From positions 2,232,001-2,296,000 of the forward strand of contig NZ_BSUN01000001.1 in the NCBI RefSeq assembly GCF_030161615.1: a DNA stretch of 64,000 bases, read 5' to 3'. The position numbers and the translations under genes are program-made. The notes under the pieces were generated by a model. That model searched no databases. It was given only the letters and a program-made list of their open reading frames with translations, and had not been told where the DNA came from. Source of the DNA: Demequina litorisediminis. Its GTDB lineage: Bacteria > Actinomycetota > Actinomycetes > Actinomycetales > Demequinaceae. Shown here piece after piece: positions 1 through 8,688 of this stretch (within the stretch, counting starts at the first letter, position 1; every line of letters begins with the position of its first letter).

Positions 1-907
1 ACGGCGATCGCGGCGACGATCACCAGGATTCCCCACTCGAGGTTGGCGATCGTCAGGTCGGTCGCGGCATCGGGCCAGCCGATCTCGGCAAAGAGCGCCC
101 TGTTGAGCAGTTCGCCTTCGACGACGGGGATCGCGACGAGGGCTACGGCGACGACGTTGACCGCCACGTTCAGCCACCAGTCGCGCATGGTCCAGTGGCC
201 CCGCATATGACGCGCGATGGCGGCCGCGAGCTCGATGCCCATCGCGACCAGCAGTGCGGGCAGCACGAACGTCCACAGCGAGGGGTCGAGCAGCGGCAGG
301 CCCTCGCCGTCGGCTGTGCGGGCCCACGGCCACGCTGTTGCCACACGAGCGCCACCGTGGTGAGCGCGATGACCACCACGGTGCCGGCGGTGTCGCCCCA
401 CGTGACAGTGGCGTCCCGCTCCTCGGGCAGCCGGTCCACCGTCCATGGTTCCGTGACCTCGCTTGCCTTCACGCGCCCCCGCTCGATCGCAGCGAACACG
501 AGCGTCACCCAGAACACCAGGTGCACGCCGACGGTAAGGGTCCCGCCCACGGTGGTGCCGATGATGGCGCCCACGCCATCGCCGTCGATCCACCCGCCGA
601 GCGGGATCAGCACCGCCATGATGGGCAGCACGATCCACAACAGCAGGGTGGTGAGGCGTTTCCAGGCGAGGAAGTACTCGGGGCCGATGAGGAACAGCGA
701 GCGGTCGGCGTAGGACGCCGCGAGCCGCTCGGGATCGCCCATCTCGTTCAACGTGTCCCGTTCGGCCTGACCGGCGGTAAGCCCCGCGCCGATGCGGGCG
801 TCGATGGCGTCGCCGATGGCCTCCCTGAGTTGGGCTTCAACATCGGAGCGCTGGTCCTCGGCGAGGCGCGCAAGTGTCGCGGCGACGTAGCGGTCGGTGA
901 GCGTCAT
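1..907 (-). CDS. HAAS-domain membrane protein (partial, C-terminus off the left edge)
   Basis: The first about 80 residues form a helical HAAS-type module (MTLTDRYVAATLARL, then GDPERLAASYADRS), the region often found in proteins co-encoded with PadR regulators. Several hydrophobic segments follow, so it is an integral membrane protein. Its ATG overlaps the TGA of the upstream PadR gene by four bases, so the two are translationally coupled. A one-base deletion in a C/G run around 318-330 splits the frame; after it the same protein continues in another frame with DPSLW and further membrane helices to base 1. Its function is unknown; PadR/HAAS pairs usually act in envelope or transport regulation (family knowledge). 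Confidence 0.75.
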
Positions 908-1241
908 GGTCGGTCCATCCGGTCGAGTGCCTCGGAGAGGCGGTTCCAGTCGGCGCGCAGCAGCGAGACGAGGCTCGATGCCCGCGGGGGAGGTCGCATA
1001 GATCTTTCGTGGGCGGGCCTCGGAGGTATCCCAATCGAAGGTGAGCAAACCCTGCTTGTCGAGGCGGCGCAAGAGCGGATACAGGGTGTTGGCCTCAACG
1101 TTCAGGCCCAGGCTCTGCGAGGCGGCCGATGAGGCGATAGCCATAGTCGGGCGTCGCGGCGAGCAGTGCGAGGCACGCGAGCGACGTGGTGCCGCGGCGC
1201 AGTTCCTGGCGGTGTTGCGCGATGAGGTCGGGATGCAACAT
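904..1241 (-). CDS. PadR-family transcriptional regulator
   Basis: This is a winged-helix repressor of the PadR class. The signature is visible as YGYRLIGRLAE, then NTLYPLLRRLDKQGLL and the wing PRKIYATSPAG. Two AGCT-type insertions break it as read: CAGGCTC at 1109-1115 and GAGGCTC at 970-976. Removing one base at each gives a single protein of about 110 residues ending WNRLSEALDRMDRP. The start ATG at 1241 follows a 21-bp dyad that is a natural autoregulatory operator. It overlaps the downstream HAAS membrane gene by ATGA, the standard PadR-target arrangement. Confidence 0.85.
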
Positions 1242-1251
1242 GACGAACACG

Positions 1252-1272
1252 ATAGTGTGTGTCGCACACTAT
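1252..1272. promoter_or_regulatory. Dyad upstream of padR (probable PadR operator)
   Basis: Perfect inverted repeat ATAGTGTG, 5-base spacer, CACACTAT, directly before the padR start at 1241. Its position and symmetry suggest autoregulation; binding is inferred. Confidence 0.6.
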
Positions 1273-1400
1273 AGCAATTCCGCACATCGATAGTCCGCAC
1301 GGTACATTCGTCGATGCACCGCACCGCCGTGCGGGCCATTGCCGCGTGTCGCAGGGGTTTTACCGCGCGAGTGGGTGCCCCACGGAGTAGCGTCTGCCCC

Positions 1401-1781
1401 ATGGTGCGATTCCTGTGGAACCTGGTGGTCACGCTCATCGCTGCGGCAGTGGGCCTGTGGTTGACCTACTTCATTCTCGGTGCGGACGACTTTGACATGA
1501 ACGTCGGCGGCTTCCTGCTGGCGCTGGTGATCTTCGTCGTAGCGCAGGCGATCCTGTCGCCGTTCATTCTCAAGATCTCGGTGCGGTACGCGAGCGCACT
1601 CACCGGCGGTGTGGCACTGATCTCCACGTTCGTGGCGCTGCTGCTCGCGAACATCTTCTCCGACGGTCTCGACATCAAGACGGCCACCGGCTGGCTGGTG
1701 GGCACGGTGCTGGTGTGGCTCCTCAGCGCGCTCGCCGGATGGCTCGTCGGCGCCTTCGTCCTGAAGAACAAGGCTCAGTAA
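1401..1781 (+). CDS. Four-helix membrane protein (phage-holin-family-like)
   Basis: A hydrophobic protein of about 126 residues with four predicted membrane helices, starting MVRFLWNLVVTLIAAAVG. It resembles actinobacterial small membrane proteins annotated as superfamily IV holin-like, for which no specific function is established. The start is chosen because TAGCGT lies eight bases upstream of the ATG, as in other leaderless genes here. The end is uncertain: AAGGCTC at 1770-1776 looks like another inserted base, and without it the protein would end NKLSKD at 1788 instead of NKAQ. Confidence 0.7.
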   Translation: MVRFLWNLVVTLIAAAVGLWLTYFILGADDFDMNVGGFLLALVIFVVAQAILSPFILKISVRYASALTGGVALISTFVALLLANIFSDGLDIKTATGWLVGTVLVWLLSALAGWLVGAFVLKNKAQ

Positions 1782-1794
1782 GGACTGACTCTCG

Positions 1795-1842
1795 ACGACA
1801 CGCGGGGCCCGGCACGGTGACGTGCCGGGCCCCGCGTGTCGT
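1795..1842. terminator. Bidirectional hairpin terminator
   Basis: Two perfectly complementary 22-base arms (1795-1816 and 1821-1842) flank a GTGA loop between two convergent genes. There is no T-tract on either side. Confidence 0.8.
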
Positions 1843-1878
1843 CTGTCGCCGGGACAGCCGGCCGATGCCTGGGTTGCG

Positions 1879-2291
1879 TCAGGCGCTGAGGTTGTCGATC
1901 ATGCGGCCCAGGACCGCGGCAGCCGTCGCGTAGTCGGCGTCGCCGATTCCCGCCACCGTTGCATCGTGCAGCCTTGTCACCTCTGCCTCGATCTGCGCGT
2001 AGGCGTCGTGGCCGGAGTCGGTCGCGACGCGACCGCCGTCCTCGACCGCCACCCATCCTCCCGCTGCCAGCCCCTCCCAGGCGGAGGCGAGCGCCGCGGG
2101 CGAGGCGTGACCGGGCGTGCGTGCCTCCAGGGTCTCCCACGACATCGGCCCATCCGCATGGACGAGCCGCGAGAGCATCAGGAACTCGTCTTCGGTGGTG
2201 GAGCGATCGGCGAGGACATCGCGGAAGGCCGCACGCAGCGTCGCGTCGAGAATCCTGGCGAGGGCATCGATCCTGGTGGCGGCGTCGCTCA
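1879..2291 (-). CDS. Winged-helix MarR-like protein
   Basis: About 137 residues, starting MSDAATRIDALARILDATLR. A central segment (SWETLEARTPGHASPAAL then GGWVAVEDGGRVA) reads as helix-turn-helix plus wing, followed by a C-terminal dimerisation helix. It has no close family name that I can give. It is separated from the neighbouring antiporter by a short gap on the same strand, and the two may be co-transcribed, with the regulator downstream of the antiporter gene. An earlier in-frame ATG exists, but the later one fits the gap better. Confidence 0.6.
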
Positions 2292-2332
2292 TGCTCGCCA
2301 CCCTACGCTCGCGCACGCACCCGGCGCTGGAG

Positions 2333-3976
2333 TTAGTGGGTTCCGGTGCTCTCGTCGAGCACGTCCGCGGCCATCAGGTCCGCGATCTCGTGGACCCCGA
2401 CCAGGACCCGGTCGGCACCCATCTCGGTGAGGTACTCGACGTCGGCATCGTTCTGGCCGCGCGCGAGGACCCGCACGTGGGGTGAGAGGCGGGTGATCTT
2501 GGCGGTGATGGCGCCCGCGTTGAGGGGATCCGGGATGGCGATGACCACCGTGGTGGCGTGGTCGAGGCCCGCGGCCTGCAGGACCTTGGAGCGCACCGCC
2601 GAGCCGAGGATCGCCTCGCGGCCGTCGTCACGCAGCGCGCGCACCTTGTTCTCGTCGTCGTCGATGATCACGGTAGGGACATCGGCGTGCCAGAGCGCCA
2701 TTGCGGTGCGGGTGCCCACCCTGCCGAACCCGACCACGATGACGTGTTCGGTGCCCGCGTAGGCCACGCGTGCATCGTCGATCTCGGCGCCCGGCTCCTC
2801 GGCGCCGTCGCGATAGAAGCGTGCGACGAGCGTGAACAGGAACGGGTTGATGAGGATCGACAGGATGGCGGCGCCGAGCACCAGGTCCTGCGCTTCCTGC
2901 GACAGGATCTCGAGGTCACCGCCGAGCGTCACGAGGATGAAGGAGAACTCACCGATCTGCGCCAGCGCTGCCGCCACCACGAGCGACATGCGCTTCGAGT
3001 AGCGCAGCGCGCGCACCAGGCCGAACGCGACCACCGACTTGCCGAACACGATGACGAGGGTGGTGACGAGCAGCGCCAGCGGGGCCTCGATGACCACGTG
3101 CCAGTCCACGAGCATGCCCACCGAGACGAAGAACAGGACCGAGAAGGCGTCGCGGAGCGGCAGCGAGTCCTCAGCCGCCCGGTGCGAGAGGTCGGATTCG
3201 CGCATGATCATGCCCGCGAAGAACGCCCCGAGCGCAAACGACACATCGAACAGGTAGGCCGCTCCCACCGCGACGCCCATGGCGATCGCGAGAATGCTGA
3301 GCGTAAACAGTTCGCGCGAGCCGGTATCCGCGACCTTGGCGAGCAGCCAAGGGATGACGCGCTTGCCCACCACCAGCATGAGGGCCACAAAGACTGCGAC
3401 GCGCAGGATGGTCCATGCCAACTCTCCGGCGAGGGCGCCAGCGCCGCCCGCATCGGCCGCGAGGACGGGAACCACGACGAGGGCGAGCACCATCGCCAGA
3501 TCCTCAACGATGAGCCAGCCCACGGCGATGTGGCCCGCGCGGGTATCGAGCAGCCTGCTTGTCCTCGAGGGCGCGCAACATGACGACCGTCGACGCCACG
3601 GACAGAGCAAGGCCAAAGAGCATGGCGGCGCCAAGGGACCAGTCGAGCCAGAGTCCCACGAGCGTGCCGAGCGCCGTGGCGGCCACCATCTGGAGCACGG
3701 CTCCTGGAAGCGCCACCTTCTTGACGGCCAGCAGGTCGCGAATAGAGAAGTGCAGACCCACGCCGAACATCAGCAGGATGACGCCAATCTCGCTGAGCCT
3801 GGTAGGCGACTTCGGTATCGGCATCGAACCCAGGGGTGAACGGGCCGATGATGAGTCCGGCCGCGAGATAGCCCACGATGGGTGAGAGGCGCAGGCTTCT
3901 GAGCGACGAACCCGAGGATGAAGCCCAGCACGAGTCCCGCCGCCATCGTGGTGAGCAGGGGAGCGTGGTGCAGCAT
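2333..3976 (-). CDS. KefC-type monovalent cation:proton antiporter with TrkA-N domain
   Basis: A CPA2 antiporter. About 12 membrane helices (LRLSPIVGYLAAGLIIGPF, SFALGAFFAGMIMRESDLS, ALAQIGEFSFILVTLGG) are followed by a cytoplasmic Rossmann RCK/TrkA-N domain (EHVIVVGFGRVGTRTAMAL). It probably exchanges K+ or Na+ for protons under nucleotide control. Three AGCT-type insertions split it as read: 3892-3898, 3795-3801 and 3551-3557; correcting them gives one protein of about 545 residues. ATG 3976 is preferred because TAGAAT lies six bases upstream; GTG 3982 is the alternative. Confidence 0.88.
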
Positions 3977-4053
3977 TGCCACATTCTACGTGGCGGTATG
4001 TGTCCAACAGATGGCCGAGCATCGTCCCCGCGGGCGGCGACGCAGAAATTTGT

Positions 4054-4083
4054 GTGACAGGGCTCTTGCGTAATTGGTAGGCT
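4054..4083 (+). promoter_or_regulatory. Promoter of the haem oxygenase operon
   Basis: -35 GTGACA (4054-4059), an 18-base spacer and -10 TAGGCT (4078-4083). The ATG follows six bases after the -10, which predicts a leaderless mRNA. No DtxR-like box was recognised. Confidence 0.55.
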
Positions 4084-4089
4084 CGCCGC

Positions 4090-4747
4090 ATGACTCACGC
4101 TGAGGACACCCCGGGCCTCGCAGCGCGACTGCGCGATGCGACCGCCGTGGAGCACAAGGACACCGAGAACCGCTCCTTCATCACGCGCCTCATGGGCGGG
4201 GAGCTCGACCTCGAGGCGTACACGCGCTACCTCGCGCAGTACGCCTACGTCTACCGGGCACTCGAGGCCCGCGAGCCCCAGCCCGGCGACCCGGAGTTCC
4301 TCGCCGACCCCGCGCTGCCGCGCTTTGCTTCCATCGTCTCCGACCTCGAGAACCTTGGTGCCGCTGACTGGGAGGCGACTCACCCGGCACGCCCCGCCAC
4401 GCTCGACTACGTCCAGCACCTCGAGTCCATCCCCGCCAGCGACGTGGCCCGCTACCTCGCGCACCACTACACGCGCTACCTCGGTGACCTCTCGGGCGGC
4501 CAGGCGATCGCCGCCCTCGTGGCGCGTCACTATGGAGCCTCGGACGCCCAGGCGGCGTTCTACCGCTTCGAGGACATCGACTCGCCCGTGCGTTACAAGC
4601 GCTCCTACCGTGACCAGGCTCGACGCGCTCGACTTCACCGAGGAGCAGGAGCAGGCGCTGTTCTCCGAGGCCAAGGGTGCATTCCACTTCAACGCCGCGA
4701 TCTTCGAGGCGCTGGGCGAGTCCGAGCCTGCGCCTGTGGCGTCCTGA
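4090..4747 (+). CDS. hmuO: Biliverdin-producing haem oxygenase
   Basis: This cytoplasmic enzyme opens haem to biliverdin, CO and Fe2+. The proximal haem ligand is the His in DATAVEHKDTE near residue 22. The distal helix is the family's conserved RYLGDLSGGQ. The length, about 217 residues, is typical. CAGGCTC at 4615-4621 holds one extra base; read as CAGCTC, the C-terminal frame LDALDFTEEQEQAL joins on. It heads a cluster with hmuTUV, so haem imported by those proteins would be degraded here to release iron. Confidence 0.93.
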
Positions 4748-4752
4748 CCGTG

Positions 4753-5897
4753 ATGCGACGTGGCGCCTGGGCGGGCGCCGCGTCGCTCCTGGCGGCGCTC
4801 GCGCTGAGCGCATGCGTGCCGCTGACGCCCGAGGCGGACTCGTCGTCCCAGGCCGTCGCCACCGGCAACGCTGAGGCCGCGGTCCAGGCCAGCGCCACCC
4901 CGGCATCGGCCGCACCGACGCCGCTGGCCGAACTGGACCTGCTCGCCGACCCCCACGCGTACGAGGGCCCGTCGACGGCCGTCCTTGCGGACGCCGCGGT
5001 CGCCACGCTCGACCCGGCGCCGACGCCTCGCCTGCCCGTCACCGTGACGTCGCACACCCGGGACGGGGACGTGGACGTCGAGGTGGCCGATGCCTCGCGT
5101 GTGGTGGTGTTCGACATGTCTGGCTCCATCGCCGCCACCGTGTGGGCGCTGGGACAGGGTGACGCGCTCGTGGGGCGTGACGTCGCCGCCGAGTTCCCCG
5201 GCACCGAAGACCTCCCCGTCGTCACGGGGTCATCGCACACCATCAACCCCGAGGCCGTCCTCGCGCTCGAGCCCACGCTCGTGATCACGGACGGGTCGAT
5301 CGGCCCCACGGACTCGGTGCAGCAGTTGGCCGATGCGGGGGTGACGGTCGTCGTCGTCGAGAACGAGTCGTCGTTCACCGGCGCAGGCGAGTTGGCGCGC
5401 CAGGTGGGCGCCGCCTTGGGTGTGGCCGATGCGGGCGAAAGGCTCGCCGACCGCATCGCCTCCGAGGTGGCCGCCACTCAGGCGGAGATCGCCGACGTGG
5501 CGCCCGACGAGGGCCTGCGCATCATGATGCTCTACCTGCGCGGGGCCTCGGGGATCTACTACATGTTTGGCGAGGAGTCGGGCGCCGATCGGCTCGTCAA
5601 CGGCCTGGGCGGCGTGGACGTGGCGGCCGAGATCGGCCTCGACGGGATGAAGCCGCTGACGGATGAGGCCATGCTCGCAGCCGATCCTGAGCCTCATCTT
5701 GGTGATGAGCCACGGCATCGAGTCGGTCGGAGGCGTCGACGGGCTCCTCGAGGCCAAGCCCGCGATCGCGCTGACCGCAGCGGGACAGCACCGCCGCATC
5801 GTCGATATGGCCGACAACCAGCCTGCTCGCCTTCGGGCCCCGCTCGGCAGACATCCTCGACGCGCTCGCACGGGCCGTCTACGCGCCGGAGTCGTGA
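4753..5897 (+). CDS. hmuT: Haemin ABC transporter substrate-binding lipoprotein
   Basis: Exported haem-binding protein of the periplasmic-binding-protein type. It has an N-terminal lipoprotein signal (LAALALSACVP) and a low-complexity Ala/Thr/Pro linker. The body has the class III cluster features VVVFDMSGSIAATVWAL, PVVTGSSHTINPEAVLALEP and ADAGVTVVVV. Two AGCT-type insertions lie at 5689-5695 and 5819-5825; correction restores LILVMSHGIESVGG and LLAFGPRSADILDALA. The stop overlaps the start of the permease gene (TGATG). Confidence 0.9.
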
Positions 5898-6976
5898 TGT
5901 CGGCAGTGGTGTCGGCGCCCGCGCGGGCGTCCGTGCGGCGGCCGCGGCTGCGCGCCACGCTGTTGTTCTGCGCGCTCGCAATCCTGCTCGTCGCGGGGGT
6001 GATCGCCTCGGCGGGCATCGGCCAACTCACCGTGTCCGTGACCGAGGTCATCGGCGCGCTGCTGCGGGGGTCGGGATCGACACGTCGTGGGCGCCGGCAT
6101 CGGACGTGACCTACGAGGCGCTGTGGCAGATCCGCTTCCCCCGCGTGGCGATGAGCCTTCTGGTGGGCGCCGCGCTCGCCGTCGCTGGCGCGGTCATGCA
6201 GGCGATCTTCGGTAATCCCTTGGCAGAGCCTGGCGTGGTGGGCGTTTCCTCGGGTGCTGCCTTGGGTGCGGCGCTCGGCATCGTGTCCGGAGGCGTGCTC
6301 GCCGGAGTGCTCGGCACGGCATCGATGGCGTTCATCGGCGGCGTGGGTGCGACCCTGCTCGTGTACTTCATGGCGCGGGCGGGCGGTCGCACCGAGGTAG
6401 TGACGCTGCTGCTGACCGGTATTGCCGTGAACGCCTTCGCAGGTGCCGGACTGGCCCTCGTCATTTTCGTGGGCGACTCCGCGGCACGCGAGCAGATCGT
6501 GTTCTGGCAGGCTGGGCTCGCTCAACGGCTCGCGGTGGATGGAGGTGGCCGTCGTTGCCGCCTTCACCGCCGTCGCGTGCGTGGTGGCCTTCTCCTACGC
6601 GCGCCGTTATGACCTGCTGGCGCTGGGGGAGCGCACCGCCGGGCATCTTGGCCTCAGGGTCGAGCGACTGCGGGTGGTCTCGATCATCCTGGTCGCGGTC
6701 CTCACGGGTGCTGCCGTTGCCTTCGCGGGCATCATCTCCTTCGTGGGCCTGGTGGTGCCGCACGCCGTCCGCATGGTCCTTGGCCCCGCGCATCGGCTCC
6801 TGCTGACGGGCTCACTGCTGGGCGGCGCGACGCTGCTGGTCTGGGCAGATCTCTTCGCGCGGACGGTCGTCACCGGTGCCGAAATGCCGATCGGTCTGCT
6901 CACGTCGCTCATCGGCGGACCGTTCTTCTTCTACCTGTTGCGGCGCGCGCGGTCGCGTCAGGGAGGCTGGGCATGA
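5897..6976 (+). CDS. hmuU: Haemin ABC transporter permease (FecCD family)
   Basis: Integral membrane subunit of the haem importer, with about ten helices. FecCD motifs are visible as NPLAEPGVVGVSSGAALGA, LLTGIAVNAFAGAGLALV, FAGIISFVGLVVPHAVR and ADLFARTV. Two apparent errors split it: a G run one base short at 6066-6070, and CAGGCTG at 6508-6514, which corrected gives the family-like FWQLGSLNGSRW. It overlaps hmuV by ATGA. Confidence 0.9.
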
Positions 6977-7753
6977 GCGATGCGCTGACTCCCGCGTTCC
7001 ACGCGGAGCACGTCACGGTACGCGTTGGCGCCGCCACGCTCGTCGTCGATGCCTCACTGGACGTGGCGCACGGCGAGCCTGGTGGCGCTGGTGGGCCCCA
7101 ACGGCGCTGGCAAGTCCACGCTTCTGGGCGTCTTGGCGGGCGACCGCACGCCCTCCTCCGGTGCGGTCGCCTTCGATTCCAGGGATGTGCGCGAGTGGTC
7201 ACCCGGCGACCTGGCGCGCCGCCGCGCGGTGCTCGCCCAGGACAACCAGGTGGCGTTCCCCTTCCGGGTGCGCGAGGTGGTCGAGATGGGACGCGCCCCG
7301 TGGCAAGGACGTGCGGAGCAGGACGACGACGATGCCGCGGTCGACGAGGCGCTCGCGACGTGCGACGTCGCGCACCTGGCGGACCGCACCTTCACGTCGC
7401 TGTCGGGTGGCGAGCGTGCGCGCGTGTCGCTCGCTCGCGTCCTTGCCCAGCGCACGTCCGCGGTCCTGCTCGATGAGCCCACAGCGGCACTCGACCTGCG
7501 CCATCAGGAGGACGTGCTGCGGGTGGCTCGCTCACTCGCGCGCGCGGGGACGGCGGTGGCGGTGGTGTTGCATGACCTGTCGCTGGCGGCGGCCTACGCG
7601 GACCGGATCGCGGTCATGCAGCGGGGGAGTGTCGCGGCGGTGGGCTCACCTGCCGATGTGGTCACGCCAGCCTTGATCGAGGACGTGTACGGCGTCGCGG
7701 TGCACGTCCTGCCCGGCCCCGACGGGACGCCGCTGGTGGTTCCTCGCCGCTAG
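6973..7753 (+). CDS. hmuV: Haemin ABC transporter ATP-binding protein
   Basis: ATPase of the haem importer. Walker A is GPNGAGKST, the signature LSGGERARVSLARVLAQ, Walker B VLLDEPTAALD and the H-loop VLHDLSLAAAYADR. An extra base at GAGCCTG 7075-7081 splits the N-terminus (HGELVALVGP after correction). The last four bases, CTAG, are shared with the stop codon of the convergent MarR gene. Confidence 0.92.
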
Positions 7754-8190
7754 GTCAGTGCCCGCGTCATGCGCGAGAGCAGTGCAAAGGCGGCGCCGCG
7801 CTCGCTGTCCGAAAGCCCGCTCGTCATGCGTGCCTCGACGGTGCGCACCGCCGCGCTCGCGCGTGCGCGCTCGGCGCGGCCATAGTCGGTCAGGGACGTG
7901 GGGATGGCGCGGCCGGTCGAGGCGTGCGCCGCGCGTGTGACGTAGCCATCGCGCTCGAGGGCGTGGAGGAGGACGTTCATCGATTGCCGAGTCACGAAGG
8001 TGCCCCGCGCGAGTTCTGAGTTGCTCAGCCCGGGGCGCTGCGCGAGCAACTCCAGGCAGGAGTAGTGGGTGACCGTCATGCCCAGAGGCTTCAGTGCCTC
8101 TTCCATCGCGGCGCGCAGCGCACTGGAGGCTTCCTTGAGGAGGTAGCCGAGTGAAGATGAGAGCTCGATCTCATCGGGCGTTTGCGTCAT
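7750..8190 (-). CDS. MarR-family transcriptional regulator
   Basis: About 146 residues with the MarR winged helix: LLAQRPGLSNSELARGTF, VTRQSMNVLLHALERDGYV and the wing ASTGRAIPTSLTDYGR. It is divergent from a VOC-family gene, and the 62-base gap holds two copies of the same dyad, so it very probably represses itself and that gene. The start ATG at 8190 lies inside the first dyad. Its stop shares CTAG with hmuV. Confidence 0.88.
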   Translation of the reverse strand: MTQTPDEIELSSSLGYLLKEASSALRAAMEEALKPLGMTVTHYSCLELLAQRPGLSNSELARGTFVTRQSMNVLLHALERDGYVTRAAHASTGRAIPTSLTDYGRAERARASAAVRTVEARMTSGLSDSERGAAFALLSRMTRALT

Positions 8191-8206
8191 GTCAGTATTC
8201 TGACAT
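8189..8206. promoter_or_regulatory. MarR operator copy 1
   Basis: Inverted repeat ATGTCAG-TATT-CTGACAT overlapping the MarR start codon. Same arms and spacer length as copy 2. Confidence 0.75.
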
Positions 8207-8217
8207 ACAGTGATGAA

Positions 8218-8233
8218 TGTCAGATAACTGACA
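8218..8233. promoter_or_regulatory. MarR operator copy 2
   Basis: Inverted repeat TGTCAG-ATAA-CTGACA, centred 28 bp from copy 1 and upstream of the VOC gene. The near-three-turn spacing would let two dimers bind the same DNA face. Confidence 0.75.
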
Positions 8234-8252
8234 CTCATCGCGAGGAGCCCCC

Positions 8253-8621
8253 ATGCCCGTCATCGGACCCGATTTCGTCTCCCTCCAAGTGCGTGACCTC
8301 GATGCGTCACGCGCCTTCTACGAGAACTACCTCGGCGTGGAGCGCTCGCCCGCTGGACCGCCGCACGCGGTGGTGTTCGCGACGCAGCCCATCGCGTTTG
8401 CACTACGCGACGTCGTCGAGGGCTTCGACATCGACGTGGTGCCGCTGCGGGGCGCGGGGGTGGCCTTGTGGATGTATGCCACGGGAGTTCAGGAGATCCA
8501 CGACGCGCTGGTCGCTGACGGCCACAGCATCGTGACGCCGCCGTACGAGGGGCCATTCGGCCTGACCTTCACGTTCGCGGATCCCGACGGCTATCACGTG
8601 ACGCTTCACGACCGGCCGTGA
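8253..8621 (+). CDS. VOC-superfamily (glyoxalase/bleomycin-resistance fold) protein
   Basis: 122 residues with one VOC module: FVSLQVRDLDASRAFYENYL at the N-terminus and FTFADPDGYHVTLHD at the end, which supplies the usual metal-ligand positions. The substrate is unknown. Start chosen for the RBS GAGGAG. It is controlled, by inference, by the divergent MarR repressor, so it is likely to be induced by a small-molecule stress. Confidence 0.8.
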   Translation: MPVIGPDFVSLQVRDLDASRAFYENYLGVERSPAGPPHAVVFATQPIAFALRDVVEGFDIDVVPLRGAGVALWMYATGVQEIHDALVADGHSIVTPPYEGPFGLTFTFADPDGYHVTLHDRP

Positions 8622-8633
8622 ATGCCATCTGAA

Positions 8634-8677
8634 ACGCCACGGGGCGGCCGACCCGAAGGTCGACCGCCCCGTGGCGT
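8634..8677. terminator. Hairpin terminator between convergent genes
   Basis: 20-base arms (8634-8653 and 8658-8677) with one mismatch and a four-base CGAA loop, between the VOC gene and the HtaA gene. Confidence 0.75.
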
Positions 8678-8688
8678 GTGTCCGGGCG

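Noticed and set aside
254..1132. Long plus-strand open frame opposite the HAAS/PadR genes
   Set aside because: It is an antisense shadow of high-GC coding DNA, with His/Arg/Gly-rich composition and no recognisable motif.
2558..3583. Long plus-strand open frame opposite the antiporter
   Set aside because: His/Arg/Asp-rich shadow translation; the minus strand carries a complete antiporter.
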